Below, in pieces: positions 44,103 through 53,850 of a DNA stretch of 64,000 nucleotides. The position numbers were made by a program, and so were the translations under genes. Source of the DNA: Bacillota bacterium (GTDB taxonomy: Bacteria > Bacillota > Clostridia > Lachnospirales > Lachnospiraceae); contig JAEXNR010000043.1 of NCBI GenBank assembly GCA_023439505.1, forward strand, positions 1-64,000. The letters run 5' to 3'. Position 1 is the stretch's first letter. Every line of letters begins with the position of its first letter. The notes under the pieces are model-generated. The model made no database searches, was not told the origin of the DNA, and saw only the letters and a program-made list of their open reading frames with translations.

Positions 44103-45200
44103 ATGATAAGACATTCCGATCATTTTCACGGAAGTGATTTAGAAACAATTGAAACAATATATGGTATAAAAAAAGACGCAATCATTAGCTTTTCTGCTAA
44201 TGTCAACCCCCTTGGCATATCTCCAAAGCTAAAGAGCACTCTTTCCCAGAGAATTGATGCCATCATGACCTATCCCGACCGGGATTATACCTCTTTGCGT
44301 AAGTGTATTGCGGACTACGTTAAGACAGAAACGGAGAATATCATTGTTGGAAATGGTTCCACAGAACTGATCTCACTGTTCATCCAGATCAAACATCCAA
44401 AAAAGGCGCTGATTATCGGCCCGACTTATTCTGAATACGAACGGGAGATCTCCCTTGGAGGCGGCAGCTCCCTTTATTACCGTCTGGAGGAAGAGAATGA
44501 TTTCATTTTAGATATCTCAAAATTCGAACATGCACTGACACCGGATATTGACCTCCTGGTAATATGCAACCCCAACAATCCTACCTCCACCGCACTGCCG
44601 CGAAGTGATATGAGGAAGATTCTTGATCTGTGTAAGCAAAAGGGCATTTTTGTAATGGTAGATGAAACCTATGTTGAGTTTGCGGAAGACGCAGCCAATA
44701 TTTCTTCTGTCAGTCTTACAGGATATTATAATAATATCATTATCCTCCGTGGTATTTCAAAATTCTTCGCTGCTCCGGGGCTTCGCTTAGGATATGCCAT
44801 CTGCGGCAATATTGATTTACTAAAAGAAATAAATCAGAGAAAAAATCCCTGGACAATTAACAGTCTGGCGGCCATCGCAGGGGAAATCATGTTTACCGAT
44901 ACGGATTATATTAATGAAACAAGAGCATTAATATCAGAGGAAAGAAACCGTATCTGCAGTCTGCTGGATACCTGTTCAAATGTAACATACTACAAGCCGA
45001 CGGCTAATTTCATCTTATTGAAAATCATAAAGGATGATATCACCTCTATGGATCTGTTTGAGACTGCCATTCGCAACGGCTTCATGATACGGGATTGCTC
45101 TACCTTCCCTTTCCTGAACAACAAGTATCTTCGCTTTTGTTTTATGACCCCGGTATTAAATGATGCACTGCTGAGAATCTTACTTGAAAAGCTCAACTAG
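44103..45200 (+). CDS. PLP-dependent aminotransferase, CobD/HisC-like
   Basis: About 365 residues, fold type I. The start SDHFHGSDLETIETIYGIKK and ISFSANVNPLGISPKL matches the threonine-phosphate decarboxylase (CobD) opening, which resembles HisC. The PLP lysine is in LRGISKFFAAPGLRLGYA, and VICNPNNPTSTALPR and MVDETYVEFA are as expected. Candidates are threonine-phosphate decarboxylase (cobalamin loop side chain) or histidinol-phosphate aminotransferase; no cob or his genes are adjacent. The ATG at 44103 follows AAAGGAGCTCT; the frame before it has no site. Confidence 0.88.
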   Translation: MIRHSDHFHGSDLETIETIYGIKKDAIISFSANVNPLGISPKLKSTLSQRIDAIMTYPDRDYTSLRKCIADYVKTETENIIVGNGSTELISLFIQIKHPKKALIIGPTYSEYEREISLGGGSSLYYRLEEENDFILDISKFEHALTPDIDLLVICNPNNPTSTALPRSDMRKILDLCKQKGIFVMVDETYVEFAEDAANISSVSLTGYYNNIIILRGISKFFAAPGLRLGYAICGNIDLLKEINQRKNPWTINSLAAIAGEIMFTDTDYINETRALISEERNRICSLLDTCSNVTYYKPTANFILLKIIKDDITSMDLFETAIRNGFMIRDCSTFPFLNNKYLRFCFMTPVLNDALLRILLEKLN

Positions 45201-45254
45201 TTTTTACATCCCATGAATGACATCCTGAATGCACAATAGAAAGGTGGATCACCT

Positions 45255-46982
45255 ATGAAAAAACTAATTTATTTATTAGCCTTATTCGTATCTGTTCTTC
45301 TTAATATTATTTTTATGCAAAAAGGTATTATGAATATTTCTCAACATTTATACTACATTCCCGTATTACTGGGTGTCTTCTTCTTTCATAAATCAGGCGT
45401 TTATCTGGCAGCTCTTACGTCCCTATTATATCTGCTGAGTGTGCTGCCCTTTGATCAGGATAAGGTGATGCTCCTTCCTACCATCATCCGATGCATTATT
45501 CTGATGATCATTACTCTGCTGGTATATTATCTCCTGTGTCAGAACAAGGAGAAAGAGGAACTCATCCAAAGAGAAAAAAAATGGTGGGAAACTACTCTTA
45601 AATCCATCAAAGATGGTATTATCGTGACAGATGAGAATGGCTTTATCAAAATGATTAACCGGGAAGCCGAAAGCATCACGGGAATCTCTCAGGATCAGTC
45701 TCTGAATAAAATCATGCATGAGATCTATCCGCTTTATCATAGCAGTACCAATGAACCTCTTCCTTATCAAGTTTCGGATCTTCTGGTGAATCCATCTTTG
45801 CTTACTCCGGATAACGAATATGCGTATATTACCCCTTGCAAAAAAAGTAAAGCGCTGGATGTCAGAGCATCTTCCATCAGGGGAAATGATAACCAAATCT
45901 TGGGTTATGTCGTCATTTTCAGAGATATTACACAACGAAGGAAAATAGAGGAGGATAACTATTATCTTACGTATCACGATAAACTGACGGGACTCTACAA
46001 CAGAAGGTTTTTTGAGCTCGAAATGGAGCGTCTGGACACACAGCGCAATCTTCCCCTCTCAATCATCATTGGTGATGTTAACGGCTTGAAGCTGACGAAT
46101 GATGCCTTCGGGCATCTGGCCGGCGATCAGCTGCTGATCGCTGCAGGAAATGTAATGCGTGAGGTGTGCCGTCAGGATGATATTATTTCCCGCTGGGGTG
46201 GTGATGAATATATCATTCTTCTGCCAAATACTGATTATGCGCAGGCTGAAAAGGTTTCAGAGCGTATCCGGTACAATTGTCAGCAGACCCATGTAAATAC
46301 ACTCAATGTCTCCATCTCCCTTGGCTGTGCAACCAAATTTTCTCCGGAAGAAGATATCAATCAGATCATAAAGCAGGCAGATGATCTCATGTATAAAGGT
46401 AAATTACTGGAGAGTAAAAGCATAAAGAACCGGGCTGTGCAGACAATCTTAAGCACGCTTCATCAAACCTATGAAGAGGAGGCCTTCCATTCCATAAGGG
46501 TCAGTGATTTGTGCGCCAAGCTGGGAACGGCACTGCAATTGGAAAAAAGCAAAATTGATGATCTGAAATTATTAGGAACCATTCATGATATCGGTAAAGC
46601 TTCCATTGATGTAACCATATTAAAGAAATCAGAACTCTCTAAAGAAGAATATCTTATATTCCAACAGCATTCCGAGAAAGGGTACCATATCATTAGTGCA
46701 TCTCCCGATCTATCCTACCTGGCAGAATATGTTCTTTCCCATCATGAATCCTTTGATGGCAATGGATACCCGGGAAAGCTAAAGGGAGATCAGATCCCTT
46801 ATTTTTCGAGGATTCTTGCCGTTGCCAATGCTTATGATTTTCTAAAACACAAGAAGAAATTCAGTCAGCTTCTGAGCAAGGAGGAAGCTTTATCTGAACT
46901 GCTCCTAAGATCGGGTACTGAACTTGACCCTGACCTGGTTGAAGTATTTGAAAAGATTGTTTATCCTTCTCTTTCGTCTTAA
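45255..46982 (+). CDS. PAS-GGDEF-HD-GYP cyclic-di-GMP protein
   Basis: 575 residues. About four to five N-terminal TM helices (to about 97) precede a PAS domain (about 108-225, IKDGIIVTDENGFIKMINREA). The GGDEF domain (about 235-390) has RWGGDEYIILLP (GGDEY for GGDEF) with an inhibitory RxxD site (RQDD) five residues before it. The HD-GYP domain (about 395-570) has HDIGKASID, HHESFDGNGYPG and a family-typical C-terminus. It may make and break c-di-GMP in response to a signal. The ATG follows AAAGGTGGATCACCT, 54 nt after the PLP-enzyme gene, so the two likely form an operon. Confidence 0.92.
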   Translation: MKKLIYLLALFVSVLLNIIFMQKGIMNISQHLYYIPVLLGVFFFHKSGVYLAALTSLLYLLSVLPFDQDKVMLLPTIIRCIILMIITLLVYYLLCQNKEKEELIQREKKWWETTLKSIKDGIIVTDENGFIKMINREAESITGISQDQSLNKIMHEIYPLYHSSTNEPLPYQVSDLLVNPSLLTPDNEYAYITPCKKSKALDVRASSIRGNDNQILGYVVIFRDITQRRKIEEDNYYLTYHDKLTGLYNRRFFELEMERLDTQRNLPLSIIIGDVNGLKLTNDAFGHLAGDQLLIAAGNVMREVCRQDDIISRWGGDEYIILLPNTDYAQAEKVSERIRYNCQQTHVNTLNVSISLGCATKFSPEEDINQIIKQADDLMYKGKLLESKSIKNRAVQTILSTLHQTYEEEAFHSIRVSDLCAKLGTALQLEKSKIDDLKLLGTIHDIGKASIDVTILKKSELSKEEYLIFQQHSEKGYHIISASPDLSYLAEYVLSHHESFDGNGYPGKLKGDQIPYFSRILAVANAYDFLKHKKKFSQLLSKEEALSELLLRSGTELDPDLVEVFEKIVYPSLSS

Positions 46983-47015
46983 GAAAAAGCTTAAAATAAT
47001 TGTTACTTTTTAATT

Positions 47016-47080
47016 AAAGTGGCTGCAATCAACTCCTGTAACTGTCTAATATGCTTATTTGCAGCCACTTTTATTTTTTC
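47016..47080 (+). terminator. Terminator of the c-di-GMP gene
   Basis: AAAGTGGCTGCAA (47016-47028) pairs with TTGCAGCCACTTT (47059-47071) and is followed by TATTTTTTC. The rest of the gap to 47202 is AT-rich and empty. Confidence 0.8.
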
Positions 47081-47202
47081 TTCCTTATTCATTTGGCTGT
47101 TTTCTTCTTTTATTTCCCTCTCTGTTTTCAACGAATTATCCTCTGGTAATCTTTAATTAAATTTCTATTAATTTTTCTTCCCCAAATTTAATAAAGTTAT
47201 AA

Positions 47203-47251
47203 TTGACTTAAACCATCGGTATGTTATAATACAAAATGATTAGGCGCCTAA
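47203..47251 (+). promoter_or_regulatory. MarR promoter with palindromic operator
   Basis: TTGACT (47203-47208) and TATAAT (47225-47230) with a 16-bp spacer. Just downstream is the perfect 12-bp palindrome TTAGGCGCCTAA (47240-47251), a MarR-like site. Binding here would block the marR-ABC operon. Confidence 0.8.
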
Positions 47252-47310
47252 ATAAATTTATGATCATTATTTGCAATGCTTGTACTGATAAACCAAGGAG
47301 ATGGAGGGAA

Positions 47311-47766
47311 ATGGCAATAGAAATCAAACAACTTCTTGAAGCTTTCTCAGAGGTTATAAAACTGGTTCATCTGCGTTCTTATCAGAACCTGGATCAATTA
47401 AAATTATATCCGGGCCAGCCCAAATTTCTGGCTCTGATTAAGTCAAACGAAGGGTTAACACAGAAGGAGCTGTCAGAGAAGCACTTTGTGAAGCCTTCCA
47501 CTATAACTGGAATGCTCGTAAAGCTTGAAGCAAACAATTATGTCTACCGTGTTCCGGATGATACAGACAAACGCATTATGAGGGTATATCTGACCGAGGA
47601 AGGTCGTTCCTTGGCTGAGCAGTCTGAAAAATATATGTTTGAATTAACGCAAACACTATTTAGTGGCTTTACTGACGATGAGATATGTTCCTTCTTAAAA
47701 CTCACTGACAAAATGAAAAAAAATCTACAGCCTCAATCAGTTCAAACTGAATGCGGGCAGGAATAA
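47311..47766 (+). CDS. MarR-family transcriptional regulator
   Basis: 151 residues. The winged helix runs from LYPGQPKFLALIKSNEGLTQ through ELSEKHFVKPSTITGMLVKLEANNYV, with a wing RVPDDTDKRIMRVYLTEEG. The C-terminal dimer helices are present. I chose the ATG at 47311 with GGAGG; 25 codons of open frame upstream would lie over the operator region. It is the first gene of the operon with the two ABC exporter genes, which it probably represses. Confidence 0.92.
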   Translation: MAIEIKQLLEAFSEVIKLVHLRSYQNLDQLKLYPGQPKFLALIKSNEGLTQKELSEKHFVKPSTITGMLVKLEANNYVYRVPDDTDKRIMRVYLTEEGRSLAEQSEKYMFELTQTLFSGFTDDEICSFLKLTDKMKKNLQPQSVQTECGQE

Positions 47767-47797
47767 TACTTATCATATCAACAGAAAGGAATATCGT

Positions 47798-50044
47798 ATG
47801 CTTAAGCTATTCAAGTATTTAAGAAAGTCGATTGTCTCTATTATCGCTGTAGCGATCCTTTTAATCATTCAGGTTAACTGTGATCTGGCATTACCTACTT
47901 ATACCTCAGACATCGTAAATGTGGGTATCATGAATGGTGGTGTTGATCGTGCGGTACCTAAGGTTCTCCGGCAATCAGAATTTGACAAAATTGTCTTGTT
48001 TATGACGAAGGAGGAGAAAGCCTCCCTGCTTACCCACTATACCCTATGGGATCAAACCAAATCAGGGGAGGCAGACTGGTCGGATTATGTTTCAGACTAT
48101 CCCCTGCTTAAATCAGAGTCCCTCTATATCTGGGATGGTAAAGATCTGGATCTTATCGAAACTATTCTTGCAGCACCGATTCTGTTAACCTATGGAATCG
48201 AAAGCGGCAGCGAACAGGCAAACACCATGAAAGAGCAGCTACTCGCAGGTATGCCACCACAAATGGTGACGGATGAAATGAAAGGTATGGATTTATTCAC
48301 GCTTCTGGCCATGTTCCCGGAAGAAAACCGAACTGCTGCTGTAGCAGGCATGAGAGACTATGTTGAGAAAATGCCGGAAATGATGGTTTCCCAAACCGGA
48401 TTGGCCTATCTGAAAGCAGAATATCAGGCCATCGGGATTAATGTAAATCACATTCAGACCAATTATATCTTCCAGGTGGGCGGTAAAATGATATTACTGG
48501 CCTTATTATCCATGTTTGTCTCCGTGATTGTGACATTACTGGCTTCCCGTGTAGCCGCCAGGATGGGCCGGGATTTGAGAGGCAATGTATTCCATAAGGT
48601 ATTGGCTTTTTCTAATACGGAGATGGATCATTTTTCGACTGCTTCTCTTATCACCAGAAGCACCAATGATATCCAGCAGGTTCAGATGCTTGTGGTAATG
48701 ATGATACGAATTGTCATTTATGCCCCGCTCCTGGCCTTTGGCGGTATCGCAAAAGTATTACACACCAATTCTTCCATGACCTGGGTATTGGCTGTCGGTG
48801 TTGGAGCCATCCTGACACTGATCGGTGTCCTGTTGATTATCACTATGCCAAAGTTTAAGATGATGCAAAAGCTGGTTGACCGCATCAATCTGGTAATGCG
48901 TGAAATACTCACCGGTCTGCCGGTTATCAGAGCCTTCAGTACGGAAGAACATGAGAAAAAGAGATTTGATAAAGCAAATGTAGATTTGACCAAGACCAAC
49001 CTCTTTGTCAGCAGAGTCATGACGTTATTAATGCCCGCTCTTATGCTGATTATGAATTTAATCTCCATTCTGATTATCTGGGTAAGTGCCAATAAGATTA
49101 ATGACGGAGCAATGCAGATCGGCGATATGATTGCCTTCATTCAATATACCATGCAGATTATCATGTCCTTCCTGTTGCTGACCATGATCTCCATCATTCT
49201 ACCCAGAGCAGCAGTCGCAGCAAAACGTATTGATGAAGTATTATCTGAGAAAATATCCATAGAGGAACCTTCTCAGGCAGAGAACTTCAAATCAAACAAA
49301 GGCTTATTGGAGTTTCATAACGTGTCCTTCCGATATCCGAATGCCCAGGAGGATGTATTATCCGGCATCGACTTTATAGCAAAGCCTGGTGAAACAACCG
49401 CAATTATCGGAAGCACCGGCAGCGGTAAATCCACTTTAATCAACCTGATTCCAAGATTCTATGACATAACCGCTGGAAGTATCTTCATTGACGGTGTGGA
49501 TATCCGAAAGGTGAAGCAGCATGATCTTAGAGAAAAGCTTGGTTATGTTCCGCAAAAAGGTGTGTTATTCTCCGGATCAATTGCCACTAATATCAAATTC
49601 GGCAATCCTGAAGAATCAGATGAGGTGATGCAAAAGGCGGCAAGAATTGCCCAGGCAGCAGAGTTTATCGAAGCAAAAGACGATAAATACGAAGCCCCGA
49701 TTTCCCAGGGCGGAAGTAATGTCTCCGGTGGTCAAAAGCAACGTCTTTCCATTGCGAGGGCAATCGCAAAAGATCCTGAGATCTATATCTTTGACGATAG
49801 TTTCTCTGCATTGGATTATAAAACTGACGCTGTTCTTCGCAAGACACTCAAAGAAGAACTATCAGACAGAACCATCCTCATCGTTGCACAGAGAATCAGT
49901 ACCATCATGAGTGCAGAACAGATTCTGGTTCTGGATGATGGCCGTATTGTCGGTAAGGGAACCCATAAAGAACTGTTACAAAATTGCGAAGTCTATCAGC
50001 AAATTGCTTCTTCCCAATTGTCAAAGGAGGAGTTGGAACAATGA
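47798..50044 (+). CDS. ABC exporter half-transporter A, with degenerate ATP site
   Basis: 748 residues, longer than usual. The first TM helix (about 10-28) is followed by a large extracytoplasmic insert (about 45-225, with KVLRQSEFDKIVLFMTKEEK) before the other five helices. The nucleotide-binding domain has Walker A GSTGSGKST, intact signature NVSGGQKQRLS, Walker B IYIFDDS (Asp for catalytic Glu) and AQRIS (Gln for the switch His). It thus supplies the good signature and a poor catalytic site. It overlaps gene B by 4 nt. Confidence 0.92.
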   Translation: MLKLFKYLRKSIVSIIAVAILLIIQVNCDLALPTYTSDIVNVGIMNGGVDRAVPKVLRQSEFDKIVLFMTKEEKASLLTHYTLWDQTKSGEADWSDYVSDYPLLKSESLYIWDGKDLDLIETILAAPILLTYGIESGSEQANTMKEQLLAGMPPQMVTDEMKGMDLFTLLAMFPEENRTAAVAGMRDYVEKMPEMMVSQTGLAYLKAEYQAIGINVNHIQTNYIFQVGGKMILLALLSMFVSVIVTLLASRVAARMGRDLRGNVFHKVLAFSNTEMDHFSTASLITRSTNDIQQVQMLVVMMIRIVIYAPLLAFGGIAKVLHTNSSMTWVLAVGVGAILTLIGVLLIITMPKFKMMQKLVDRINLVMREILTGLPVIRAFSTEEHEKKRFDKANVDLTKTNLFVSRVMTLLMPALMLIMNLISILIIWVSANKINDGAMQIGDMIAFIQYTMQIIMSFLLLTMISIILPRAAVAAKRIDEVLSEKISIEEPSQAENFKSNKGLLEFHNVSFRYPNAQEDVLSGIDFIAKPGETTAIIGSTGSGKSTLINLIPRFYDITAGSIFIDGVDIRKVKQHDLREKLGYVPQKGVLFSGSIATNIKFGNPEESDEVMQKAARIAQAAEFIEAKDDKYEAPISQGGSNVSGGQKQRLSIARAIAKDPEIYIFDDSFSALDYKTDAVLRKTLKEELSDRTILIVAQRISTIMSAEQILVLDDGRIVGKGTHKELLQNCEVYQQIASSQLSKEELEQ

Positions 50045-51915
50045 GTAATGAAGAAATAAAATCATCAAACAAAGCACCCGGTCAAAGAAGAGGTATGATG
50101 GGACATGGCGGTGGTCCCGGTGGAATGGGAAGTCCGGTGGAAAAAGCAAAAGATTTTAAAGGCACGATGAGCAAGCTGGTAAAATACCTCTCCCTTTATA
50201 AAATCAGATTTATTATCGTATTCTTGTTTGCTATCGGCAGTACCATATTTACTGTTGTCGGACCGACCATTATGGGGAATGCCACAGATGAAATTGTAGA
50301 CGGTATTGTTAATAAAATCGGGGGCGGAAGCGGAATTAACTTTGATGCTTTAGCAAAGATAATCATTACAATTGTCTGTCTTTACGGAGCCAGCTTTGTT
50401 TTTTCCTTTATTCAGGGATTAATCACAACCGATATCACTCAAAAGGTAACCTATCGGTTCAGAAGGGAAATTTCCGAAAAGATCCATCGTATGCCGATGA
50501 ATTACTTTGATACGATGAATCACGGTGAAATCCTTTCCAGAGTTACAAACGATGTTGATACCCTTAACCAGAGTTTAAATCAGAGTTTGTCACAGTTTAT
50601 CACCTCCATCGTAATGATTGTGGGCGTGTTGATCATGATGTTTCGTATCAATGTTGTAATGACCCTTATGGCATTGCTCATTGTTCCGGTATCCGTCGTT
50701 TTTGTTGGGTTCGTTATGAAGAACTCCCAAAAATATTTCCGTCAGCAGCAGGAATACTTAGGCCACGTTAACGGTCAGGTTGAAGAAGTGTACGGCGGAC
50801 ATAATATTGTTAAAGTATTCAACCGGGAAGATAATGCCATTAAGGAATTTGATCATAACAATGCAAAATTATATGAATCCGCATGGAAATCACAGTTTCT
50901 ATCCGGCTTGATGTTTCCCGTAATGCAGTTTGTCGGGAATCTCGGATATGTAGGCGTGGCAATCCTGGGTGGTTATTTATCCGTACACGGCAAGATTAAG
51001 ATCGGACAGATACAGTCCTTCTTCCAATATGTACGTAACTTCACCCAACCGATCACACAGCTTTCCCAGGTTGCGAATATGTTTCAGTCCACTGCCGCAG
51101 CCGCAGAGAGAGTATTTCAGTTTCTTGGTGAGGCTGAGGAATTGCCTACCACCGATGCTCCTTTATCCACAGATGCACTACGAGGTGAAGTAGAATTTAA
51201 GCATGTTCATTTTGGCTACAACCCGGAGAAGATTATCATCAACGATTTCAGCGCCAGGATTAAGGACGGTCAGAAAATTGCCATCGTCGGTCCTACCGGT
51301 GCAGGTAAAACCACCATGGTAAAATTGTTGATGCGTTTCTATGAGATTAACAGCGGTGAGATTCTGATTGACGGACATAATACCAGAGACTTTGAACGTG
51401 GTGAGTTACGTAAGATGTTTGGTATGGTATTACAGGATACCTGGTTATTTAACGGCAGTATCATGGAAAATATTCGTTATAGTAAATTAGATGCTACGGA
51501 TGAGGAAGTTATCAAAGCTGCCAAGGCTGCCCATGTTCACAGATTTATCCAAACACTGCCTGACGGATATCAAATGGTATTAAATGAAGAGGCCAACAAT
51601 GTATCTCAGGGCCAAAAGCAGCTGCTCACCATCGCACGTGCTATTTTGGCAGATCCCAAAATTCTTATTTTGGATGAAGCCACCAGCTCCGTTGATACCA
51701 GAACTGAAATTATGATTCAGAGAGCCATGGATAGCCTGATGAAAGGCCGTACCAGCTTTATCATCGCACACCGGCTTTCCACCATCCGGGACGCAGATTT
51801 AATCCTGGTTATGAACGAAGGTGACATTGTAGAACAGGGCAATCATGAAGAACTGTTAGCAAAAGACGGCTTCTATGCCAAATTGTACAACTCACAATTC
51901 GAAAAGAGTGCATAA
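50041..51915 (+). CDS. ABC exporter half-transporter B, with catalytic ATP site
   Basis: 624 residues. A Gly/Met-rich N-terminus (about 10-40, GMMGHGGGPGGMGSP) precedes six TM helices and the nucleotide-binding domain. Walker A is GPTGAGKTT, the signature is NVSQGQKQLL (Gln for Gly), Walker B is ILILDEATSSVD and the switch is AHRLS. Together with gene A this gives one normal and one degenerate site, as in LmrCD/TM287-288-type exporters. Multidrug or lipid export is likely. The ATG lies within the gene A stop (ATGA); a longer frame upstream is an artefact. Confidence 0.94.
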   Translation: MSNEEIKSSNKAPGQRRGMMGHGGGPGGMGSPVEKAKDFKGTMSKLVKYLSLYKIRFIIVFLFAIGSTIFTVVGPTIMGNATDEIVDGIVNKIGGGSGINFDALAKIIITIVCLYGASFVFSFIQGLITTDITQKVTYRFRREISEKIHRMPMNYFDTMNHGEILSRVTNDVDTLNQSLNQSLSQFITSIVMIVGVLIMMFRINVVMTLMALLIVPVSVVFVGFVMKNSQKYFRQQQEYLGHVNGQVEEVYGGHNIVKVFNREDNAIKEFDHNNAKLYESAWKSQFLSGLMFPVMQFVGNLGYVGVAILGGYLSVHGKIKIGQIQSFFQYVRNFTQPITQLSQVANMFQSTAAAAERVFQFLGEAEELPTTDAPLSTDALRGEVEFKHVHFGYNPEKIIINDFSARIKDGQKIAIVGPTGAGKTTMVKLLMRFYEINSGEILIDGHNTRDFERGELRKMFGMVLQDTWLFNGSIMENIRYSKLDATDEEVIKAAKAAHVHRFIQTLPDGYQMVLNEEANNVSQGQKQLLTIARAILADPKILILDEATSSVDTRTEIMIQRAMDSLMKGRTSFIIAHRLSTIRDADLILVMNEGDIVEQGNHEELLAKDGFYAKLYNSQFEKSA

Positions 51916-51936
51916 GCAGCTTACTTGTTATAAATA

Positions 51937-52015
51937 AAACTGCCTCAATTACAGCAATTTGCCGATATCACTCCTGTCCGATCCGGCTATCCTGTAATAT
52001 GAGGCAGTTTCTTAT
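51937..52015. terminator. Shared long-stem terminator
   Basis: AAACTGCCTCAATTACAG pairs with CTGTAATATGAGGCAGTTT, with one interior bulge, over about 37 nt of loop, followed by TTATT. It separates the exporter operon from the convergent esterase gene. Confidence 0.65.
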
Positions 52016-52049
52016 TCCTAGACTCCTATCTATGGTAAATCGTTTTAAA

Positions 52050-52850
52050 TCAGGCCTCCCCGTCTTCCTTTAATGGGAGCCACTTTAATACTGTCCGGAT
52101 CTTCTCATCCCAATAGCACCATTGATGATCACCTGCAGACTCCTCATAGGTAATGTCATATCCGAGACCGGTTAACAGCTCCTTCGCGGTCTTGTTCTGC
52201 TGATACAGGAAATCCTCCGTACCGCACCAGATATAAATCTTTGGCAGGGGTTTCCCGCTTTCTTTCAGCCGCTTGGCCGCTGCCATAAGATCATTATCTG
52301 AATGTTCCATCTCATCTGCGCTGCCAAAGATAAGACCAAACAGATTCCGGTGATTTGGAATGGTGTTATCCCGTAAACCCGAGGCCATATCAAGTGCTCC
52401 TGATAAGGAAGCGACCGCACCAAAGGTTTCCGGGGCCAGAAGGCCTAATTTCAGTGCACCATATCCGCCCATTGAAAGTCCGGCAGCAAAGGTGTCTTCT
52501 CTTCGCATGGACATATTAGGGAAAAAATCTCTGCATATTTCAGGAAGTTCCCTTGACACAAAGGTCCAGTAATCCAGTCCGTACTTCATATCGCTGTAGA
52601 AGCTCAGATGTACAGCCGGCATAACCACTGCGATACCCAACTCACTGGCATACCGCTCGATGGAAGTTCTCCTCTGCCATATGGTATGATCATCGCTCAT
52701 ACCGTGAAGTAAATACAGCACAGGATATTTTCCATCCCTGCGCTCTCCGTCCATACCGATCTGACCTCTGGTTCTCTGTGGCAGAATCACATCCATGTTC
52801 ATCGACATTCCCAGTACCTCTGAAAAAAAGTTTACATGCATCAATGCCAT
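52050..52850 (-). CDS. Alpha/beta-hydrolase esterase (tributyrin-esterase-like)
   Basis: 266 residues, esterase D/PHB-depolymerase-like. The nucleophile Ser126 is in AAGLSMGGYGALK, the acid Asp213 in WCGTEDFLY and the base His242 in SAGDHQWCYW; the oxyanion region is PVLYLLHGMSDDHTIW. No signal peptide. It should cleave short acyl esters or acetyl groups from carbohydrates. Monocistronic; the ATG is preceded by GGAGGTAAATTAATT. Confidence 0.92.
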   Translation of the reverse strand: MALMHVNFFSEVLGMSMNMDVILPQRTRGQIGMDGERRDGKYPVLYLLHGMSDDHTIWQRRTSIERYASELGIAVVMPAVHLSFYSDMKYGLDYWTFVSRELPEICRDFFPNMSMRREDTFAAGLSMGGYGALKLGLLAPETFGAVASLSGALDMASGLRDNTIPNHRNLFGLIFGSADEMEHSDNDLMAAAKRLKESGKPLPKIYIWCGTEDFLYQQNKTAKELLTGLGYDITYEESAGDHQWCYWDEKIRTVLKWLPLKEDGEA

Positions 52851-53088
52851 AATTAATTTACCTCCATTTACATTATGTTTTATCTATAAGCAGTGAAAAA
52901 ATCATACATGCAAAATTTGCATATATCAGCCTTGCACCCTTCCTCAGCGTATCTATTTTCATATGGAAATTCACGCAAGAAAAGAGTATCCGGGCCCTGC
53001 TTCCTTCTTATCATGCCAGGATACTCTGATCATTTACTTATCTCATTCATTTCATAATCTCACTTGATCCAATTACTCATTGCTTCTT

Positions 53089-53730
53089 CTATAGCTTATT
53101 ATATCCATTGCCATTCACAATTGCTTCCAGCCGCTGCTTCTTCTGGCACATCGGGCAATCTCCCGCAGAATAACTCCTATAGTCCGGCAAATCCTTTTCA
53201 TTGAAAATAGAATGTACCTTGATCCCTTCCACCTGACTTACTGCACTGAAGATGGCACTGATTCCTTCCACCTTACCCTGGTAATAGCTGATACACTCAA
53301 CACTCTTTTTCAGAGTGTCACCTGTGGTGGCGGAACCTGTCATTAAAATAATATGCTTCCCATTGATGGTACTCAAGGTATTTTCCATAAAAGTCATCTG
53401 CCCACTGGTATTAAACTCCGGTGTGACAATATAAATCGTCTGATGCATATTCATAGACATGATACCGGCAGAACTGAGTTCCCTGGCTAAGAAGGCTCCG
53501 ATTACCTGACATCCCTCCAGACATACTATGGTATCCACAATGGTACTGTTTACATACTGCCGCGCCATTTCCCTGGCAGCCTCCTCGGCTTCATTTTGTC
53601 TGTTTTTCAGATTCATCAGATCAATATACTGATTAATATGGGAACTACTGGTTGCAAAATGCCCGGGTATTACCTTCATGGCGATTTTCTTATTCATTGA
53701 TGCATAGATCTTAATTGCTCTGCTTTCCAT
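53089..53730 (-). CDS. Phosphoribosyltransferase-like protein (orotate PRTase-like)
   Basis: 213 residues. The start AIKIYASMNKKIAMKVIPGHFATSSSHINQYIDL and a central ILMTGSATTGDTLKKSVEC, in the position of a PRPP loop, resemble orotate/adenine PRTases, but the usual acidic DD before it is missing. It ends with CPMCQKKQRLEAIV, a possible zinc-ribbon half. Proteins of this form are often labelled orotate PRTase in this family of bacteria. Catalysis is uncertain. The ATG at 53730 follows AAAGGGGGTAATCAA. Monocistronic. Confidence 0.7.
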   Translation of the reverse strand: MESRAIKIYASMNKKIAMKVIPGHFATSSSHINQYIDLMNLKNRQNEAEEAAREMARQYVNSTIVDTIVCLEGCQVIGAFLARELSSAGIMSMNMHQTIYIVTPEFNTSGQMTFMENTLSTINGKHIILMTGSATTGDTLKKSVECISYYQGKVEGISAIFSAVSQVEGIKVHSIFNEKDLPDYRSYSAGDCPMCQKKQRLEAIVNGNGYNKL

Positions 53731-53850
53731 TTGATTACCCCCTTTGTGAGTGCTCAAAACCGATCATGAAATTAAAAAACCAATATATACCTATATTATA
53801 ATCCCGTCCCTGATATTATACAAGTTTTTCCTGTCCATACATATAGAATT

